NCBI GenBank assembly: GCA_026388715.1
Contig: JAPLJF010000026.1
Span: 1 to 64,000, forward strand
DNA from: Deltaproteobacteria bacterium
GTDB taxonomy: Bacteria; Desulfobacterota; Desulfobulbia; Desulfobulbales; Desulfocapsaceae
DNA length: 64,000 nt
Reading direction: 5' to 3'
Positions within the stretch are counted from its first letter, which is position 1. Every line of letters begins with the position of its first letter. Below, in pieces: positions 16,751-25,655 of the stretch. The translations under genes and the position numbers were made by a program. The notes beneath the pieces were generated by a model that searched no databases, was not told where the DNA came from, and was given only the letters and a program-made list of their open reading frames with translations.

Positions 16751-18339
16751 TAAATATTCTCTCTGGTTTTATGGAATTCGATGGCTGGCCATTTTTCCAT
16801 GAAAAAGTTCAGCATCCACTCATTCTGGGCCAGATAGGTCAGAAATCCTTCCGCATCCCGGGCCAGTGTCGCCTGATTCTTTCTTTCAAACTCCGCCATT
16901 TTTTTCGGATCCTCGCAGGTCACCCAGCGTGCGGCCTGATAGTTGATCGGTTCATAGACGGCATCGACGCCATACTCATTTTTCAGCCGGGCCATGGTGA
17001 CTTCAAATTGGAGAACGCCCACCGCCCCCATGATATAATCAGCGCCGATGAGCGGCCGGAATACCTGGACCGCGCCTTCTTCTGCCAGTTGAATCAATCC
17101 CTTCTGGAGCTGCTTCATTTTCAGGGGATTTTTCAATAAGACCCGGCGGAAGTGCTCAGGGGCAAAATTGGGGATGCCGGTGAACTTGAGTGGCTCCTTG
17201 GGGGTAAAGGTGTCGCCGATCTTGATGGTGCCATGGTTGTGCAGGCCAATGATGTCACCGGGCCAGGCCTCTTCGACGTTGGCCCGGTCCTGGGCCATGA
17301 AGATGGTGGCGTTGGCCAGGGTGATATCTTTATCCAGGCGGTGATGGCGCACCTTCATGCCGCGGGTGAATTTTCCGGAGCAGATCCGGAAAAAAGCGAT
17401 GCGATCGCGATGGGCCGGGTTCATGTTGGCCTGGATCTTGAACACGAAACCGGAAAAATCTTCCTCCGTTGGTTCCACATCTCTCGTTACAGCCGCTCGC
17501 GGGCCGGGAGGAGGGGCCATCTCCACAAAGGCGTCAAGAAGTTCCTGCACGCCGAAGTTGTTGACGGCGCTGCCAAAGAAGACCGGCGTCTGATTGGCTT
17601 TTATGAAGTGGTCATAGTCAAAGGGGTTGGCCGCGCCGGCCAGGAGTTCAATGTCGGTGCGCAGCTCATCGGCCTGATGGGCCCCTACCAGTTGGTCCAG
17701 GCGCGGATCATCAAGGGACTCGATGGTGATGCCCTGCTGGCCACGGCTCTGCTGACCCGGGGTGAATAGGTGAAGCTGCTTGCGATAGAGGTTGTAGACA
17801 CCCTTGAAGGTCTTGCCCATGCCTATGGGCCAGGACATGGGGGCGCATTCGATCTGCAGTTTGTCTTCGATCTCGGCCAGGATGTCGAGCGGTTCCATCC
17901 CTTCCCGGTCCAGTTTGTTGATGAAGGTGATCAGCGGCGTGTTGCGCATCCGGCACACCTCCATCAGTTTTTCGGTCTGGGCCTCAACCCCTTTGGCGTT
18001 GTCGATTACCATGATCGCTGAATCAACGGCGGTGAGCACCCGGTAGGTATCTTCGGAAAAATCCTGATGGCCGGGAGTGTCGAGCAGATTGATCTCGTAA
18101 TCCCGGTAGGTGAATTTCATCACGGAGGTGGTGACCGAGATGCCGCGTTCCTGCTCAATGGCCATCCAGTCACTGGTCGCGTGTCGCGCTATCTTGCGTG
18201 ATTTGACGGCCCCGGCCAGATTGATGGCGCCGCCAAAGAGGAGGAGCTTCTCGGTAAGGGTGGTCTTTCCGGCATCCGGATGGCTGATGATGCCGAATGT
18301 CCGTCGTTTTGCGACTTCCTGTTCAAGCTGTTTACTCAT
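16750..18339 (-). CDS. prfC: Peptide chain release factor 3 (RF3)
   Basis: A 529-residue translational GTPase that recycles class I release factors RF1/RF2 from the ribosome after peptide release. G1 is HPDAGKTT (from residue 20), G3 is DTPGHQDF and G4 is NKLD; the switch region [22 protein letters not shown] is diagnostic for RF3. The C-terminal domains II and III end normally ([20 protein letters not shown]). Length matches the family (about 529). It is convergent with the DUF134 gene across the hairpin array. Confidence 0.96.
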   Translation of the reverse strand: MSKQLEQEVAKRRTFGIISHPDAGKTTLTEKLLLFGGAINLAGAVKSRKIARHATSDWMAIEQERGISVTTSVMKFTYRDYEINLLDTPGHQDFSEDTYRVLTAVDSAIMVIDNAKGVEAQTEKLMEVCRMRNTPLITFINKLDREGMEPLDILAEIEDKLQIECAPMSWPIGMGKTFKGVYNLYRKQLHLFTPGQQSRGQQGITIESLDDPRLDQLVGAHQADELRTDIELLAGAANPFDYDHFIKANQTPVFFGSAVNNFGVQELLDAFVEMAPPPGPRAAVTRDVEPTEEDFSGFVFKIQANMNPAHRDRIAFFRICSGKFTRGMKVRHHRLDKDITLANATIFMAQDRANVEEAWPGDIIGLHNHGTIKIGDTFTPKEPLKFTGIPNFAPEHFRRVLLKNPLKMKQLQKGLIQLAEEGAVQVFRPLIGADYIMGAVGVLQFEVTMARLKNEYGVDAVYEPINYQAARWVTCEDPKKMAEFERKNQATLARDAEGFLTYLAQNEWMLNFFMEKWPAIEFHKTRENI

Positions 18340-18395
18340 GATATTTCAAAAGGTTTTTTTTACCTGTTGTCCTGGATTTGTTGCAAGGCATAATT

Positions 18396-18677
18396 CTATG
18401 GGAGAGAGGAAACGAAATACAATAGGCTTTTTTGGCAGGAATGCAATGGTAAAACGAATGGATGGGGCAAATTCCTCCGGTGGATGTGTTGAAAATGAGT
18501 GGTAAAGCGGGCAAGAAGAGAAGAGCCCTGGGCTGGGATATAGGCGGTTGCTGGAGCGTTTATCGGCGAGGGACCGGTGTCTATGTAGGCGCATCCTGAC
18601 AGTGCCAGTAACAGTAATAGGATGAATCCATTCAGGATTTTTAAAATATTTTTTATTCTTTTCACAAGGCCGGACAT
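18396..18677 (-). CDS. Small predicted lipoprotein
   Basis: A 93-residue ORF with an N-terminal basic then hydrophobic segment ending in a lipobox (LALSGC), followed by a Ser/Pro-rich stretch. Its ATG overlaps the stop of the DUF3047 gene (TGATG), suggesting translational coupling. The second half (HIHRRNLPHPF onward) does not look like a folded domain, so the gene may be truncated or frameshifted. Family unknown. Confidence 0.45.
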   Translation of the reverse strand: MSGLVKRIKNILKILNGFILLLLLALSGCAYIDTGPSPINAPATAYIPAQGSSLLARFTTHFQHIHRRNLPHPFVLPLHSCQKSLLYFVSSLP

Positions 18678-19354
18678 CAGTTACTGGTGAAGAAGATATC
18701 GCCATAGTAGGCGGTTGTCTGCTGGCCGCTGTTGTCGGTGTCGGTCATGATGGCTACGGCATCTATGTATCTGATTTCTTTCCCAAAGAACTCTTTGAGA
18801 TCGGCAGCGACATTGCGTTTTTCCTGGTACCAGGTTGCTGCTGTGTCGGTGGATGAACGGACGGCAAGCATCATGGCGCTTTTGCCGGCAAAGGCGTTGG
18901 GCCAGCTTTCCCCGGTGGGGACGGCGGAGGCCCAGACATAATTGATGGCCTTGGTGTTCCAGAAGAACAGCCCGCCGTCAACGACCACATAGATCCGCGC
19001 CCCGTAGTCATCACCTGATTTTGTCTTTTCATCGAGCGAGGGCAGAGGTTTGTCAACGCGCCATCGCCAGTTCAGGTAGGGGGTTTGTTGCAGGTCGATG
19101 CGTTTCTTTTTGAACAGGCCAGACGCTGCCGCCTGGCTGGTGGCCTTGAGTACCGTTTCATTTCCTTGCTTGGTAATCTGATAATCGGTCTTTCCGGAAA
19201 AGCTCTTTTCTTCCCATCCTGTCAGGCCGGCAGTTGCAAAATTACTGATTGCAATTTTTGTAGGTTGGGCGCCATAGGCTGGGGTAGTGAGCAGGAGCAA
19301 GAGTCCTATTCCATAAAAAAGTTGTGTCCCTGTTTTGCTATTGGAGCAGCCCAT
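18677..19354 (-). CDS. DUF3047 exported protein
   Basis: A 225-residue protein with a signal peptide (FYGIGLLLLLTTPAYGA) and a DUF3047 domain: TGWEEKSFSGKTDYQI, LNWRWRVDKPLPS, DDYGARIYVVVDGG, AINYVWASAVPTGESWPN and the end ADLKEFFGKEIRYIDAVAIMTDTDN. The fold resembles carbohydrate-binding jelly rolls, but no function is established. Start M-GCSNSK at 19354 is preferred over the longer frame to 19417. It is coupled to the small lipoprotein gene downstream. Confidence 0.8.
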   Translation of the reverse strand: MGCSNSKTGTQLFYGIGLLLLLTTPAYGAQPTKIAISNFATAGLTGWEEKSFSGKTDYQITKQGNETVLKATSQAAASGLFKKKRIDLQQTPYLNWRWRVDKPLPSLDEKTKSGDDYGARIYVVVDGGLFFWNTKAINYVWASAVPTGESWPNAFAGKSAMMLAVRSSTDTAATWYQEKRNVAADLKEFFGKEIRYIDAVAIMTDTDNSGQQTTAYYGDIFFTSN

Positions 19355-19398
19355 TATTTCGGTCTCATGACTGGATGGAAAGATGTCGGCGGGGTGCG

Positions 19399-19581
19399 TT
19401 ATTCGTAGTGTGACCATATTTGCCCTTCACCATATTTTTGGGCCTCTACAACTTGATAACCATACGACAATGCGTACTTTTTATATTTCCTGAGGGCTGT
19501 TCTGTTGATTACAGCGTAACGCTCTGGCGGATTCTGGATTTCAAAATATCCGCTTGCGCCATATTCAGATGGCCCGTCCAC
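19399..19581 (-). pseudogene. Short ORF, copy 1 of a duplicated sequence
   Basis: About 60 codons from a GTG. The segment SEYGASGYFEIQNPP and INRTALRK also occurs in the ORF at 21764-21994, in the same orientation, and the underlying DNA is 93 percent identical over 86 bp. Downstream of the shared part the two proteins diverge. I do not recognise the family. Given the flanking-repeat arrangement around the GHKL ATPase gene it could be a gene split by insertion, or two paralogues. Confidence 0.35.
19486..19571 (+). repeat. 86-bp direct repeat, left copy
   Basis: 80 of 86 bases are identical to 21884-21969 by eye, same orientation. It starts TTTCCTGAGGGCTGTTC and ends CCATATTCAGATG. The pair brackets the GHKL ATPase gene; separation is 2398 bp. 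Confidence 0.8.
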
Positions 19582-19621
19582 TGCAGCGTTCGGTTCGACT
19601 TTGTTATTCTTGAATGTCCCC

Positions 19622-21517
19622 TTATGTGTTCAGGAAAGAAAGATGGATCTCGCTGCCGTATCGGCGAATGATATCCTGTTTGGCGGCGTGATAGGCCTCG
19701 GCATCACCTTTATGGCCTGATTTTTCTACCGAGTATCGAGCCAACTCATCTGAAATCACATCCATAAAAAGTTCGGCCAGTAGCAGCCTGGCAGAATCAC
19801 GGAAATATCCCCGGCCATCAACATACAGTTGTACTGTCGGCGCACCGGTATTGATTATGATTTTCCGCTCCTGGGAGCTGTATACCGCCCGGTCCAGCTC
19901 GTTGTTCAGGTTGCGGAATTCATAACCAACGAACATATCCACACCATGATCCCGTGGCAGCCCTCTTTTTACGACATGGTGGGATCTGCCGCGGCTTTGA
20001 TGGGAGGCATCCTCCGCCACAACAATCTCACACCAGGCCCAATATGCCCCCGCCCGCACATTAATCTCTCCACGATCTCCTGCCGTATCGCCCACGATCG
20101 TCCATTCGATCCGCTGCGTAACGTTGAGCTCGCGGACCGGTATCGTTGTCGGCGCTGGTTCGATGCGCATGGAATCGGGTAACGCATAGTTGAAGGTTAA
20201 TACCTCGTCACCGGAAAATTGCCCGGAATCAATCAGGAGGGCAGCGTGGAAAGGATGGTTGAGCTGGCGATAATAAAAGGGGGTGGTGAAACGGAGCGCC
20301 GCCGGCGGTTCTGCCTCAACAGACGCGCCGGCCTCCAATTCAGGCTGCGGCGGCAGGATGATACCCAGATCTTGAACCGCCGCCCGACTCATGCGTTGGA
20401 GCAAGTGCTCGATCATATGACTGGTTCGGCCAGAGGTGGTGGCACGCTCCAGATGCTTCAGTTTTTCCTGCTCCGCCAACACATAGGGCGCGATCGTGCT
20501 GCTGACGGCCTGGGAAAAAGCCTCCACAAATGGATTCTTATGATTCAACCCCTCTCTTTCGTCACTGATAATTGCCATGCCCTGGCCTAATTTTTCGATC
20601 AGGGCCGGGCAACGCACCGTGCCAAAAAGGTACTCCGTTCCCACCTTATTTTCATATTCAAACAGCTGGCAGTCAAGTGCCGCCATACCGGACAGGATGA
20701 CCAGGCCATTCGTCCGTTCGTCCCCCTTTATTGTTAATTCCACATCCAGGGCACGCTTCAGGGTGATGGTGAATGAATACTCTTCCTGCTGATAAACAAA
20801 GCTGCCAGCCTGATCGGGACCCAGCAGCAGAGTTGCCGGCGGCTCCTCATAACGCACGCGTCCGCTGCGCTCCACTTCTTTCCCTTGTCGCATGTTCTGC
20901 AGTTCCACATTCCGCCGCGTCAGCACATCGCGCAGATAGATGTTATTGGGCAATGCCAGCATAATGGTTCCATAGTGGGATATATTCACGTGACTGTTTT
21001 CAATGACGATAGTCACCTGGGTGCCGTTGTCAGCAATACCAAGCCGACTATAATCTGTCGCATCTGCCGGCCGATCACTACCCCCATCGTCATATAAATA
21101 GTCGCCATTTTCACTGCGGAAGAGTTCAATACGGGAAAATCGTCCACCATGAATTGTCTCGATCCAGCCGTGACCGAGTCCATAAACAGCCTGCTTCAAG
21201 CCACGGCCGAAATAACCGCGCCCGTCGCCTTCGCCCCGCGCCAAGGGGCTATGAGCGCCGCCATAGGTCAAAATAAAAGAGGCCTGCTCGAAGGACATCC
21301 CCTCCGCCTGGTCGGCGACCACCAGCAGCGCACCCGCCTGATGCCGCTCATACTTGATGCGAATCCGGCCAGTCACCGGCGTGCCACTCTTTTCCAGTCG
21401 GGCATAGCTGTCATCGCTGTTGGTAATTAATTCAACCAGGGCCTTTTCTACAGAAGCAAAGCGCCGGGAATCGATATCGATTACCCGTTGGTCCACTGGG
21501 ATCGCGGCAATTGTCAT
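19622..21517 (-). CDS. GHKL (Hsp90-like/MORC-like) ATPase, orphan
   Basis: A 631-residue protein with an intact Bergerat ATP-binding fold at the N-terminus: N box ALVELITNSDDSYAR (Asn33, Asp36), G1 VADQAEGMS (Asp69, Gly73) and G2 GYFGRGLK (101-108). The spacing suits a MORC/Hsp90-type rather than a histidine-kinase ATPase: no His phospho-acceptor or receiver is present. Residues beyond about 200 hold a transducer-like region and a C-terminal part without a recognised domain; no membrane segment is seen. The ATG at 21517 follows GAGGTAG; a frame extension to 21607 is unlikely. Similar stand-alone GHKL ATPases occur in phage-defence loci, so a defence role is possible but unproven. The gene is bracketed by 86-bp direct repeats. 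Confidence 0.7.
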   Translation of the reverse strand: MTIAAIPVDQRVIDIDSRRFASVEKALVELITNSDDSYARLEKSGTPVTGRIRIKYERHQAGALLVVADQAEGMSFEQASFILTYGGAHSPLARGEGDGRGYFGRGLKQAVYGLGHGWIETIHGGRFSRIELFRSENGDYLYDDGGSDRPADATDYSRLGIADNGTQVTIVIENSHVNISHYGTIMLALPNNIYLRDVLTRRNVELQNMRQGKEVERSGRVRYEEPPATLLLGPDQAGSFVYQQEEYSFTITLKRALDVELTIKGDERTNGLVILSGMAALDCQLFEYENKVGTEYLFGTVRCPALIEKLGQGMAIISDEREGLNHKNPFVEAFSQAVSSTIAPYVLAEQEKLKHLERATTSGRTSHMIEHLLQRMSRAAVQDLGIILPPQPELEAGASVEAEPPAALRFTTPFYYRQLNHPFHAALLIDSGQFSGDEVLTFNYALPDSMRIEPAPTTIPVRELNVTQRIEWTIVGDTAGDRGEINVRAGAYWAWCEIVVAEDASHQSRGRSHHVVKRGLPRDHGVDMFVGYEFRNLNNELDRAVYSSQERKIIINTGAPTVQLYVDGRGYFRDSARLLLAELFMDVISDELARYSVEKSGHKGDAEAYHAAKQDIIRRYGSEIHLSFLNT

Positions 21518-21763
21518 ACTATCTACCTCGTTTACAAAAAAAATAGTTCGGGGTCGAGCCAAGGCAATATGTTGAATTCTAGCAGTTAATAGATAAATAA
21601 TAGGCATTGTCTTGGCATGAAAGGTCTTCTTTGCTGGCGTAAAGAGTGCCGTAAGGCGATTGGTGCTCTTTCAAGACGGTGGTACCATTATTGGAAACCA
21701 CTGAACGCCCGGCCGCTCTCACTCCAAGCCTCTTGTGTATGTCTCGTTCATAGGTAGCGCTCA

Positions 21764-21994
21764 TTACCAATAGCAATGGACTCTCCAAAGGGGATCTCGC
21801 TGGGATGTCCCATTTTTCAGTTCAGTTTCAATCCAATCACGGTTCTCTTTCCGTAAATGATACTCGTCGTTGATAGCAAAAATTTTCCTGAGGGCTGTTC
21901 TGTTGATTGCAGAGTAACGCCCTGGCGGATTCTGGATTTCATTATATCCGCTTACGCCATATTCAGATGAGTGTTGTCTGTTTGCACGTGTCAT
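21764..21994 (-). CDS. Short ORF of unknown function, copy 2 of a duplicated sequence
   Basis: A 76-residue ORF (MTRANRQHSSEYGVSGY..., then INRTALRK). Its first half matches the ORF at 19399-19581 (identical blocks SEYG, EIQNPP, INRTALRK); its second half differs. No membrane segment or motif is recognised. It may be the intact original and the other copy a displaced fragment. Confidence 0.4.
   Translation of the reverse strand: MTRANRQHSSEYGVSGYNEIQNPPGRYSAINRTALRKIFAINDEYHLRKENRDWIETELKNGTSQRDPLWRVHCYW
21884..21969 (+). repeat. 86-bp direct repeat, right copy
   Basis: Partner of 19486-19571 with six mismatches seen by eye. It lies between the GHKL ATPase and the multihaem cytochrome gene. 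Confidence 0.8.
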
Positions 21995-22044
21995 AGCAGA
22001 TTTCCTTAAAAGGGCTTTTTCCGCGCCGTTTTCAACAACAGCGG

Positions 22045-23922
22045 TTATTTCTTTTCCAGCATCTTCTTGGCCATGGCCAGGTTGTGATAGGCAATCACCC
22101 GGATATTCGCGATCTTTGGGTCGTCCGGCCGCTTGTCCAGCTCCTTCAGGAAGCGCTCCAGCTCCGTACGGACTCCGGCGGTTTTCTTGTCGTTATAGGG
22201 GATGGATAAATCGATCTCCTTGACATCCCAGGCATCCTTGGGAAGCACCGCAAAGGGGGCAAGATCCTCCATCTTGCGATTGGGGGTCAGGGAGGGCTCC
22301 TCCCAGACAAGATCGCTGAAACGGAGGCCGTTTCGGTCGGCGGTGATGGTGTAGCTCCCCTTGAACGGCTTAGTCACATCCTTGTCCTCGAAATAGCTCC
22401 ACTCCGACCGGCTTACCTGGGCATGGGAATCGTGGCAGCTGCCGCAACTGCGCGGCTTGCCCATGGCATGGCTCAGTTTGTCCAACTGAATCCAGAGGAT
22501 CGCCTTGTTCCCCGAAGGAAGATCACTGCGGGTACCGACCACGATGAAGGCGTCATTCACGTCGGTAGACTTGCGCGCCACCTCGAAGGTGACCGGTTCG
22601 CCGATCCGCGGATTGCCGGGGATATTCCGTTTGGGGATTGAGCGGAAGAGAAGCCCGGTCGGCCCCAGTTCCCTGGTCTGGTTCATGACCGCCATGGGGT
22701 AGGGCTTGACCGGAATCCAGCGGCCCGAGGCGTTCCTGATGATGGTCGGCAGATCGCGGGTGCCGTAGTATTCCTTGTGCTTGCCGTAGGGGGTCTCTAC
22801 GCCGAAGGCGTTCCCCTGGCCCCAGAAGGTATACTGGTAGGCGCCGGAAACGGTGATATGGCAGGAGGTGCAGTCAACCTTGCCGTGGGGCGAGCTGTTA
22901 ACCGCTTGGACGATCTCTTCGTGGCACTCGGCGCAGGACTTGCGCGCATCATCAGCGGCGAGGTGGCCAAATTGGTGGTTGGCCGGCTTGTGGCAGTCGA
23001 GGCATTGAAGTCCGGCCTTGAAATGGACATCTTGCGGGAGGTTGGCGGGAAAAGAATACTCACCCCGGACGTAACCGGCGCCGCGCCGACGGTCCATGGG
23101 CCCGGCATGGCAGATGCTCGCCCGGCCGCCGCCGTAACAGCTGAGGGTATCGGGCTTGCCGAAGGCGTGAGCCCCCTTGTTGGCCATCGGCTTGAAGTGG
23201 CAATCGTTGCATGAGGCGTGGCACATATTGCAGGAACGGTCGGAGGCCGCATTCTGCGCCTTGCCGTAAGGCACGGCGGTTCTAGCCTTGATGGTTTCTT
23301 CGTTCTGGCCGAACCACATCCCGCAATTCTGGGGACCTGGCAGCTTTTCGCTCCAATCGCGGTAGGCCCGCTGGTGCTTCAGCAGCCCCTTGGCCGAGCT
23401 GTTGTAATCCTTGACTTCCTTGGCATGGCAGCGGCCGCAGGTCTGTTCGGCCACCTGCGGGGCATAGGCCATGGTTTCGCGGTCACGATCGTGCCACTGG
23501 ATGCCGACGATCCGCTTGACTCCGGCCTGTTCCAGCTTGCCGGGGTCCCCATCGGGGATCATACTGTTCATGCCGGTCCCCTTTGGCGTCAAGGGTTGCA
23601 GGGCGCCTGCCGCCTCACGGGAGAGCGTCTCGCCCTTCAGCTTCTTGCCCGCTCCCACCAGGAAAGGACGCAGCACCCCCTGGTGGGCCGCCTCCTTGTC
23701 CCGGGCCCTGGCGTCACCCAGGTGGCAGTCCACGCAGGTGGGCTTGCCCTGCATGTTCACTTCCTGGTCCACCTGGGCCGGGTCCAGGTACATCGACTCC
23801 GCCCCCAGCTCCTTCATCTTCTCCTTGTTGCCGTGACAGCCAACGCAGCCCGACTCGGCGTCAAAGCCCCAGGCAGTCCCGGCAGTTATAAGCAGCAGCG
23901 CACCCGCAATCACAGTTTTCAT
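22045..23922 (-). CDS. Exported multihaem c-type cytochrome with nine CXXCH and one CX8CH motif
   Basis: A 625-residue protein with a signal peptide (KTVIAGALLLITAGTAWG-FD). Nine standard haem sites are visible: CVGCH, CVDCH, CGRCH, CNMCH, CNDCH, CLDCH, CAECH, CTSCH and CGSCH. A further possible site, SCYGGGRASICH, has eight residues between its cysteines. Long-spaced haem motifs are known in a few special multihaem enzymes. The size and haem clustering suit a periplasmic oxidoreductase of the octahaem/nonahaem class, but the closest family cannot be named here. The start is the ATG at 23922 after AAGGAG; a longer in-frame start at 23976 would run into the IS end. An IS4-type insertion sequence begins 26 bp upstream of the start codon. 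Confidence 0.82.
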   Translation of the reverse strand: MKTVIAGALLLITAGTAWGFDAESGCVGCHGNKEKMKELGAESMYLDPAQVDQEVNMQGKPTCVDCHLGDARARDKEAAHQGVLRPFLVGAGKKLKGETLSREAAGALQPLTPKGTGMNSMIPDGDPGKLEQAGVKRIVGIQWHDRDRETMAYAPQVAEQTCGRCHAKEVKDYNSSAKGLLKHQRAYRDWSEKLPGPQNCGMWFGQNEETIKARTAVPYGKAQNAASDRSCNMCHASCNDCHFKPMANKGAHAFGKPDTLSCYGGGRASICHAGPMDRRRGAGYVRGEYSFPANLPQDVHFKAGLQCLDCHKPANHQFGHLAADDARKSCAECHEEIVQAVNSSPHGKVDCTSCHITVSGAYQYTFWGQGNAFGVETPYGKHKEYYGTRDLPTIIRNASGRWIPVKPYPMAVMNQTRELGPTGLLFRSIPKRNIPGNPRIGEPVTFEVARKSTDVNDAFIVVGTRSDLPSGNKAILWIQLDKLSHAMGKPRSCGSCHDSHAQVSRSEWSYFEDKDVTKPFKGSYTITADRNGLRFSDLVWEEPSLTPNRKMEDLAPFAVLPKDAWDVKEIDLSIPYNDKKTAGVRTELERFLKELDKRPDDPKIANIRVIAYHNLAMAKKMLEKK

Positions 23923-24046
23923 AGTTTTCTCCTTGTGCATGTCTTGGCTGGAGTTTGGAGTTTCAGCCAACAGCATGACTGAAACTATATGTTAAAAATT
24001 TGTAAAAAAATCACAAAAAGCTATTGACATAGCGGCAAGAAATTGT

Positions 24047-24115
24047 GCCGTTTTCTCAGCCAAATTGAGGCAAACAGTAAATCTAAACAGTCCTCAATTC
24101 GGCTGAGAAAACGGC
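24047..24115 (+). promoter_or_regulatory. Long perfect hairpin in the transposase leader
   Basis: GCCGTTTTCTCAGCC plus AAATTGAGG (24047-24070) pairs with 24092-24115, 24-nt arms with a single mismatch. A TTGACA (24023) precedes it. Such a fold-back in the leader can block ribosome entry from read-through transcripts and so limit transposition; this is an inference. Confidence 0.6.
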
Positions 24116-24157
24116 CTACCAGAAGATAAATTTTCACCTAATCTTCTGGAGGCCGCC

Positions 24158-25540
24158 ATGGATAACAAGGGATACGGCAATATCCCCAGCACCCTGTCTG
24201 AATGTATCACATTCATTGTTCAGGCACTACCAATTCGTTCCGTTCCAACGTTTATTGAATTACTCGTCGGAGCGATGATAACCCAGGCAGGATTTGTAAC
24301 CGAGGCCTGGTTGGCCATAAATCCTGTACGCAGTTGGAGTGCATATTATAAATGGCTCCAGCAGGGTAAGTGGTCATGGGTGGCGGTAGGGGTACAGATG
24401 GCCCGGTTGGTGGTCACCTTTTTTCCACAGCCAGTATGGTTTATCATCTTTGATGATACCTTTATCTACAGGAGCTCAAAGAGAGCACCAGACAGTGGTA
24501 TCTATCACCAGCATGGGAAGAAAAGCAATAGACCCCAATATGCCCTTGGCCAATGCTGGGTGAGTATGGCGTTATCAATTAGCTCCGGCATGAAGCATTC
24601 TGCTGTTCCATTGCTATCCAGGCTCATGAGGACAGCGGGAAGCAGCAGTAAGCTTGATGCTGCAAAGGTTTTACTTCGAGTCATTGCCCCAGTGTTTGCC
24701 GAGAAAAAAGTCATTACTCTTGTGGACAGCTGGTTTATGAAATGGCCGTACCTGAGCTATGTGCTGCAACTTGGCTTCAATGCGATCGGTCAGGTGAGAA
24801 GAGATACGGCCCTGTTTGGCATCCCTGTTTTCACTGGGCGTAGAGGCAGGCCACGAATATATGGCGACAAGTATGATGCTGAAGTGGTCAACGCCCTGCC
24901 TGAAACACGTGAATGGGTCTTCCTGTATGGGAAGTGGCAATGGGTACGCTACCGCAGCGCTGTTTGTCTGGCCAGATTCATGGAAGGACGAAAAGTACGC
25001 GCCATCTGGATGCAATTTGAAGATGAAAACGGCTGTTTAAGCAAACAACGGCTGATTCTTTCCACGTTAAGCGATTTGATGCCTCAACAGATTTTTGTAT
25101 ATTATGGCCGCAGATGGTCAATTGAGGACCTCTTCAACCAGATGAAAAACCGCTGGGGCTGGAAAGATGCATGGCAACAATCACGATTGGTTTTGCATCG
25201 CTGGACACAAATTTTATCAATTGCCTATGCGTTACCACAGTTACTGGCTATCTATTGTGGCGATCAGGTGGAAAACCTGATGCACTTAACTCCATGGCGC
25301 AAGAAAAACCAGATTACTGCGGGACGTGTCCGGTTAGGACTACAAAATATTTTAGGCAATGTTCAGGTAAGAGGGTGGTGGAACTCAAAGTGTCGAAAAT
25401 TCCAACCTCCAATTGAGCCCGAGTTGCCGCCAGACAAGCAATTTGCCTCAGGATATCAGACATATCCTATATCAGAGAACAATGTAGCGGGAAATTGCCC
25501 GCCCCCCATTGTGACGATGGGAATCATTATGAAACTCTAA
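24158..25540 (+). CDS. IS4-family DDE transposase
   Basis: A 460-residue transposase. Catalytic acidic residues are Asp99/Asp100 (FDDTFI), Asp190 (LVDSWF) and Glu323 within the YREK signature (Tyr316-x2-Arg319-x3-Glu323-x6-Lys330, YGRRWSIEDLFNQMK). The pattern and spacing are those of the IS4 group. The gene is intact, starts from ATG after TGGAGGCC, and ends in the right inverted repeat. The C-terminal 60 residues are Pro-rich and probably dispensable. Confidence 0.88.
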   Translation: MDNKGYGNIPSTLSECITFIVQALPIRSVPTFIELLVGAMITQAGFVTEAWLAINPVRSWSAYYKWLQQGKWSWVAVGVQMARLVVTFFPQPVWFIIFDDTFIYRSSKRAPDSGIYHQHGKKSNRPQYALGQCWVSMALSISSGMKHSAVPLLSRLMRTAGSSSKLDAAKVLLRVIAPVFAEKKVITLVDSWFMKWPYLSYVLQLGFNAIGQVRRDTALFGIPVFTGRRGRPRIYGDKYDAEVVNALPETREWVFLYGKWQWVRYRSAVCLARFMEGRKVRAIWMQFEDENGCLSKQRLILSTLSDLMPQQIFVYYGRRWSIEDLFNQMKNRWGWKDAWQQSRLVLHRWTQILSIAYALPQLLAIYCGDQVENLMHLTPWRKKNQITAGRVRLGLQNILGNVQVRGWWNSKCRKFQPPIEPELPPDKQFASGYQTYPISENNVAGNCPPPIVTMGIIMKL

Positions 25541-25557
25541 ACTCCAGATCCCAGACA

Positions 25558-25655
25558 AAAAACAAACAAAAAGGGGTTAAGTCGTAATGACTTAACCCCT
25601 TGATTTTACTGGTGCACCAGGAGGGATTCGGACCCCCGACCTACGGATTCGTAGT
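25558..25655 (+). repeat. attL of the tRNA-Arg(ACG) integrative element
   Basis: 98-bp direct repeat of 33798-33895 (about six differences in the terminator loop). It contains a duplicate of the tRNA-Arg(ACG) 3' part (25610-25655, ending in TGG complementary to CCA on the minus strand) and the tRNA terminator hairpin (AAGGGGTTAAG / CTTAACCCC). Downstream of GTAGT the tRNA sequence stops, so the gene here is only a fragment. Confidence 0.88.

Larger units (their letters stand above)
21518..22044. other. Region upstream of the GHKL ATPase with the second short repeat ORF
   Basis: Apart from the repeat ORF at 21764-21994 I see no supported gene; the ORF at 21579-21788 on the minus strand looks accidental. 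The promoter of the ATPase gene should lie within 21520-21760. Confidence 0.35.
23948..25547 (+). mobile_element. IS4-type insertion sequence
   Basis: An approximately 1.6-kb element. The 18-bp terminal inverted repeats are CTGGAGTTTGGAGTTTCA (23948-23965) and TGAAACTCTAAACTCCAG (25530-25547), 17 of 18 matching. The outer bases GTCT(T/G)GG on both sides are also related, so the true tips may lie a few bases further out. No target-site duplication is obvious. The transposase stop codon lies in the right repeat, as in many IS. The left end sits 26 bp before the cytochrome start codon. Confidence 0.75.

Noticed and set aside
17152-17769. 205-codon ORF on the plus strand opposite prfC
   Set aside because: It is antisense to a fully conserved gene, with G+C-rich codon bias typical of a shadow frame.
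21579-21788. 69-codon minus-strand ORF between the GHKL ATPase and the repeat ORF
   Set aside because: No ribosome site, no motif, and it overlaps the expected promoter region of the ATPase gene.
22777-23982. Long plus-strand ORFs opposite the multihaem cytochrome
   Set aside because: They mirror the strong codon bias of the cytochrome gene and have no haem or other signature; the real gene is the one with nine CXXCH motifs.
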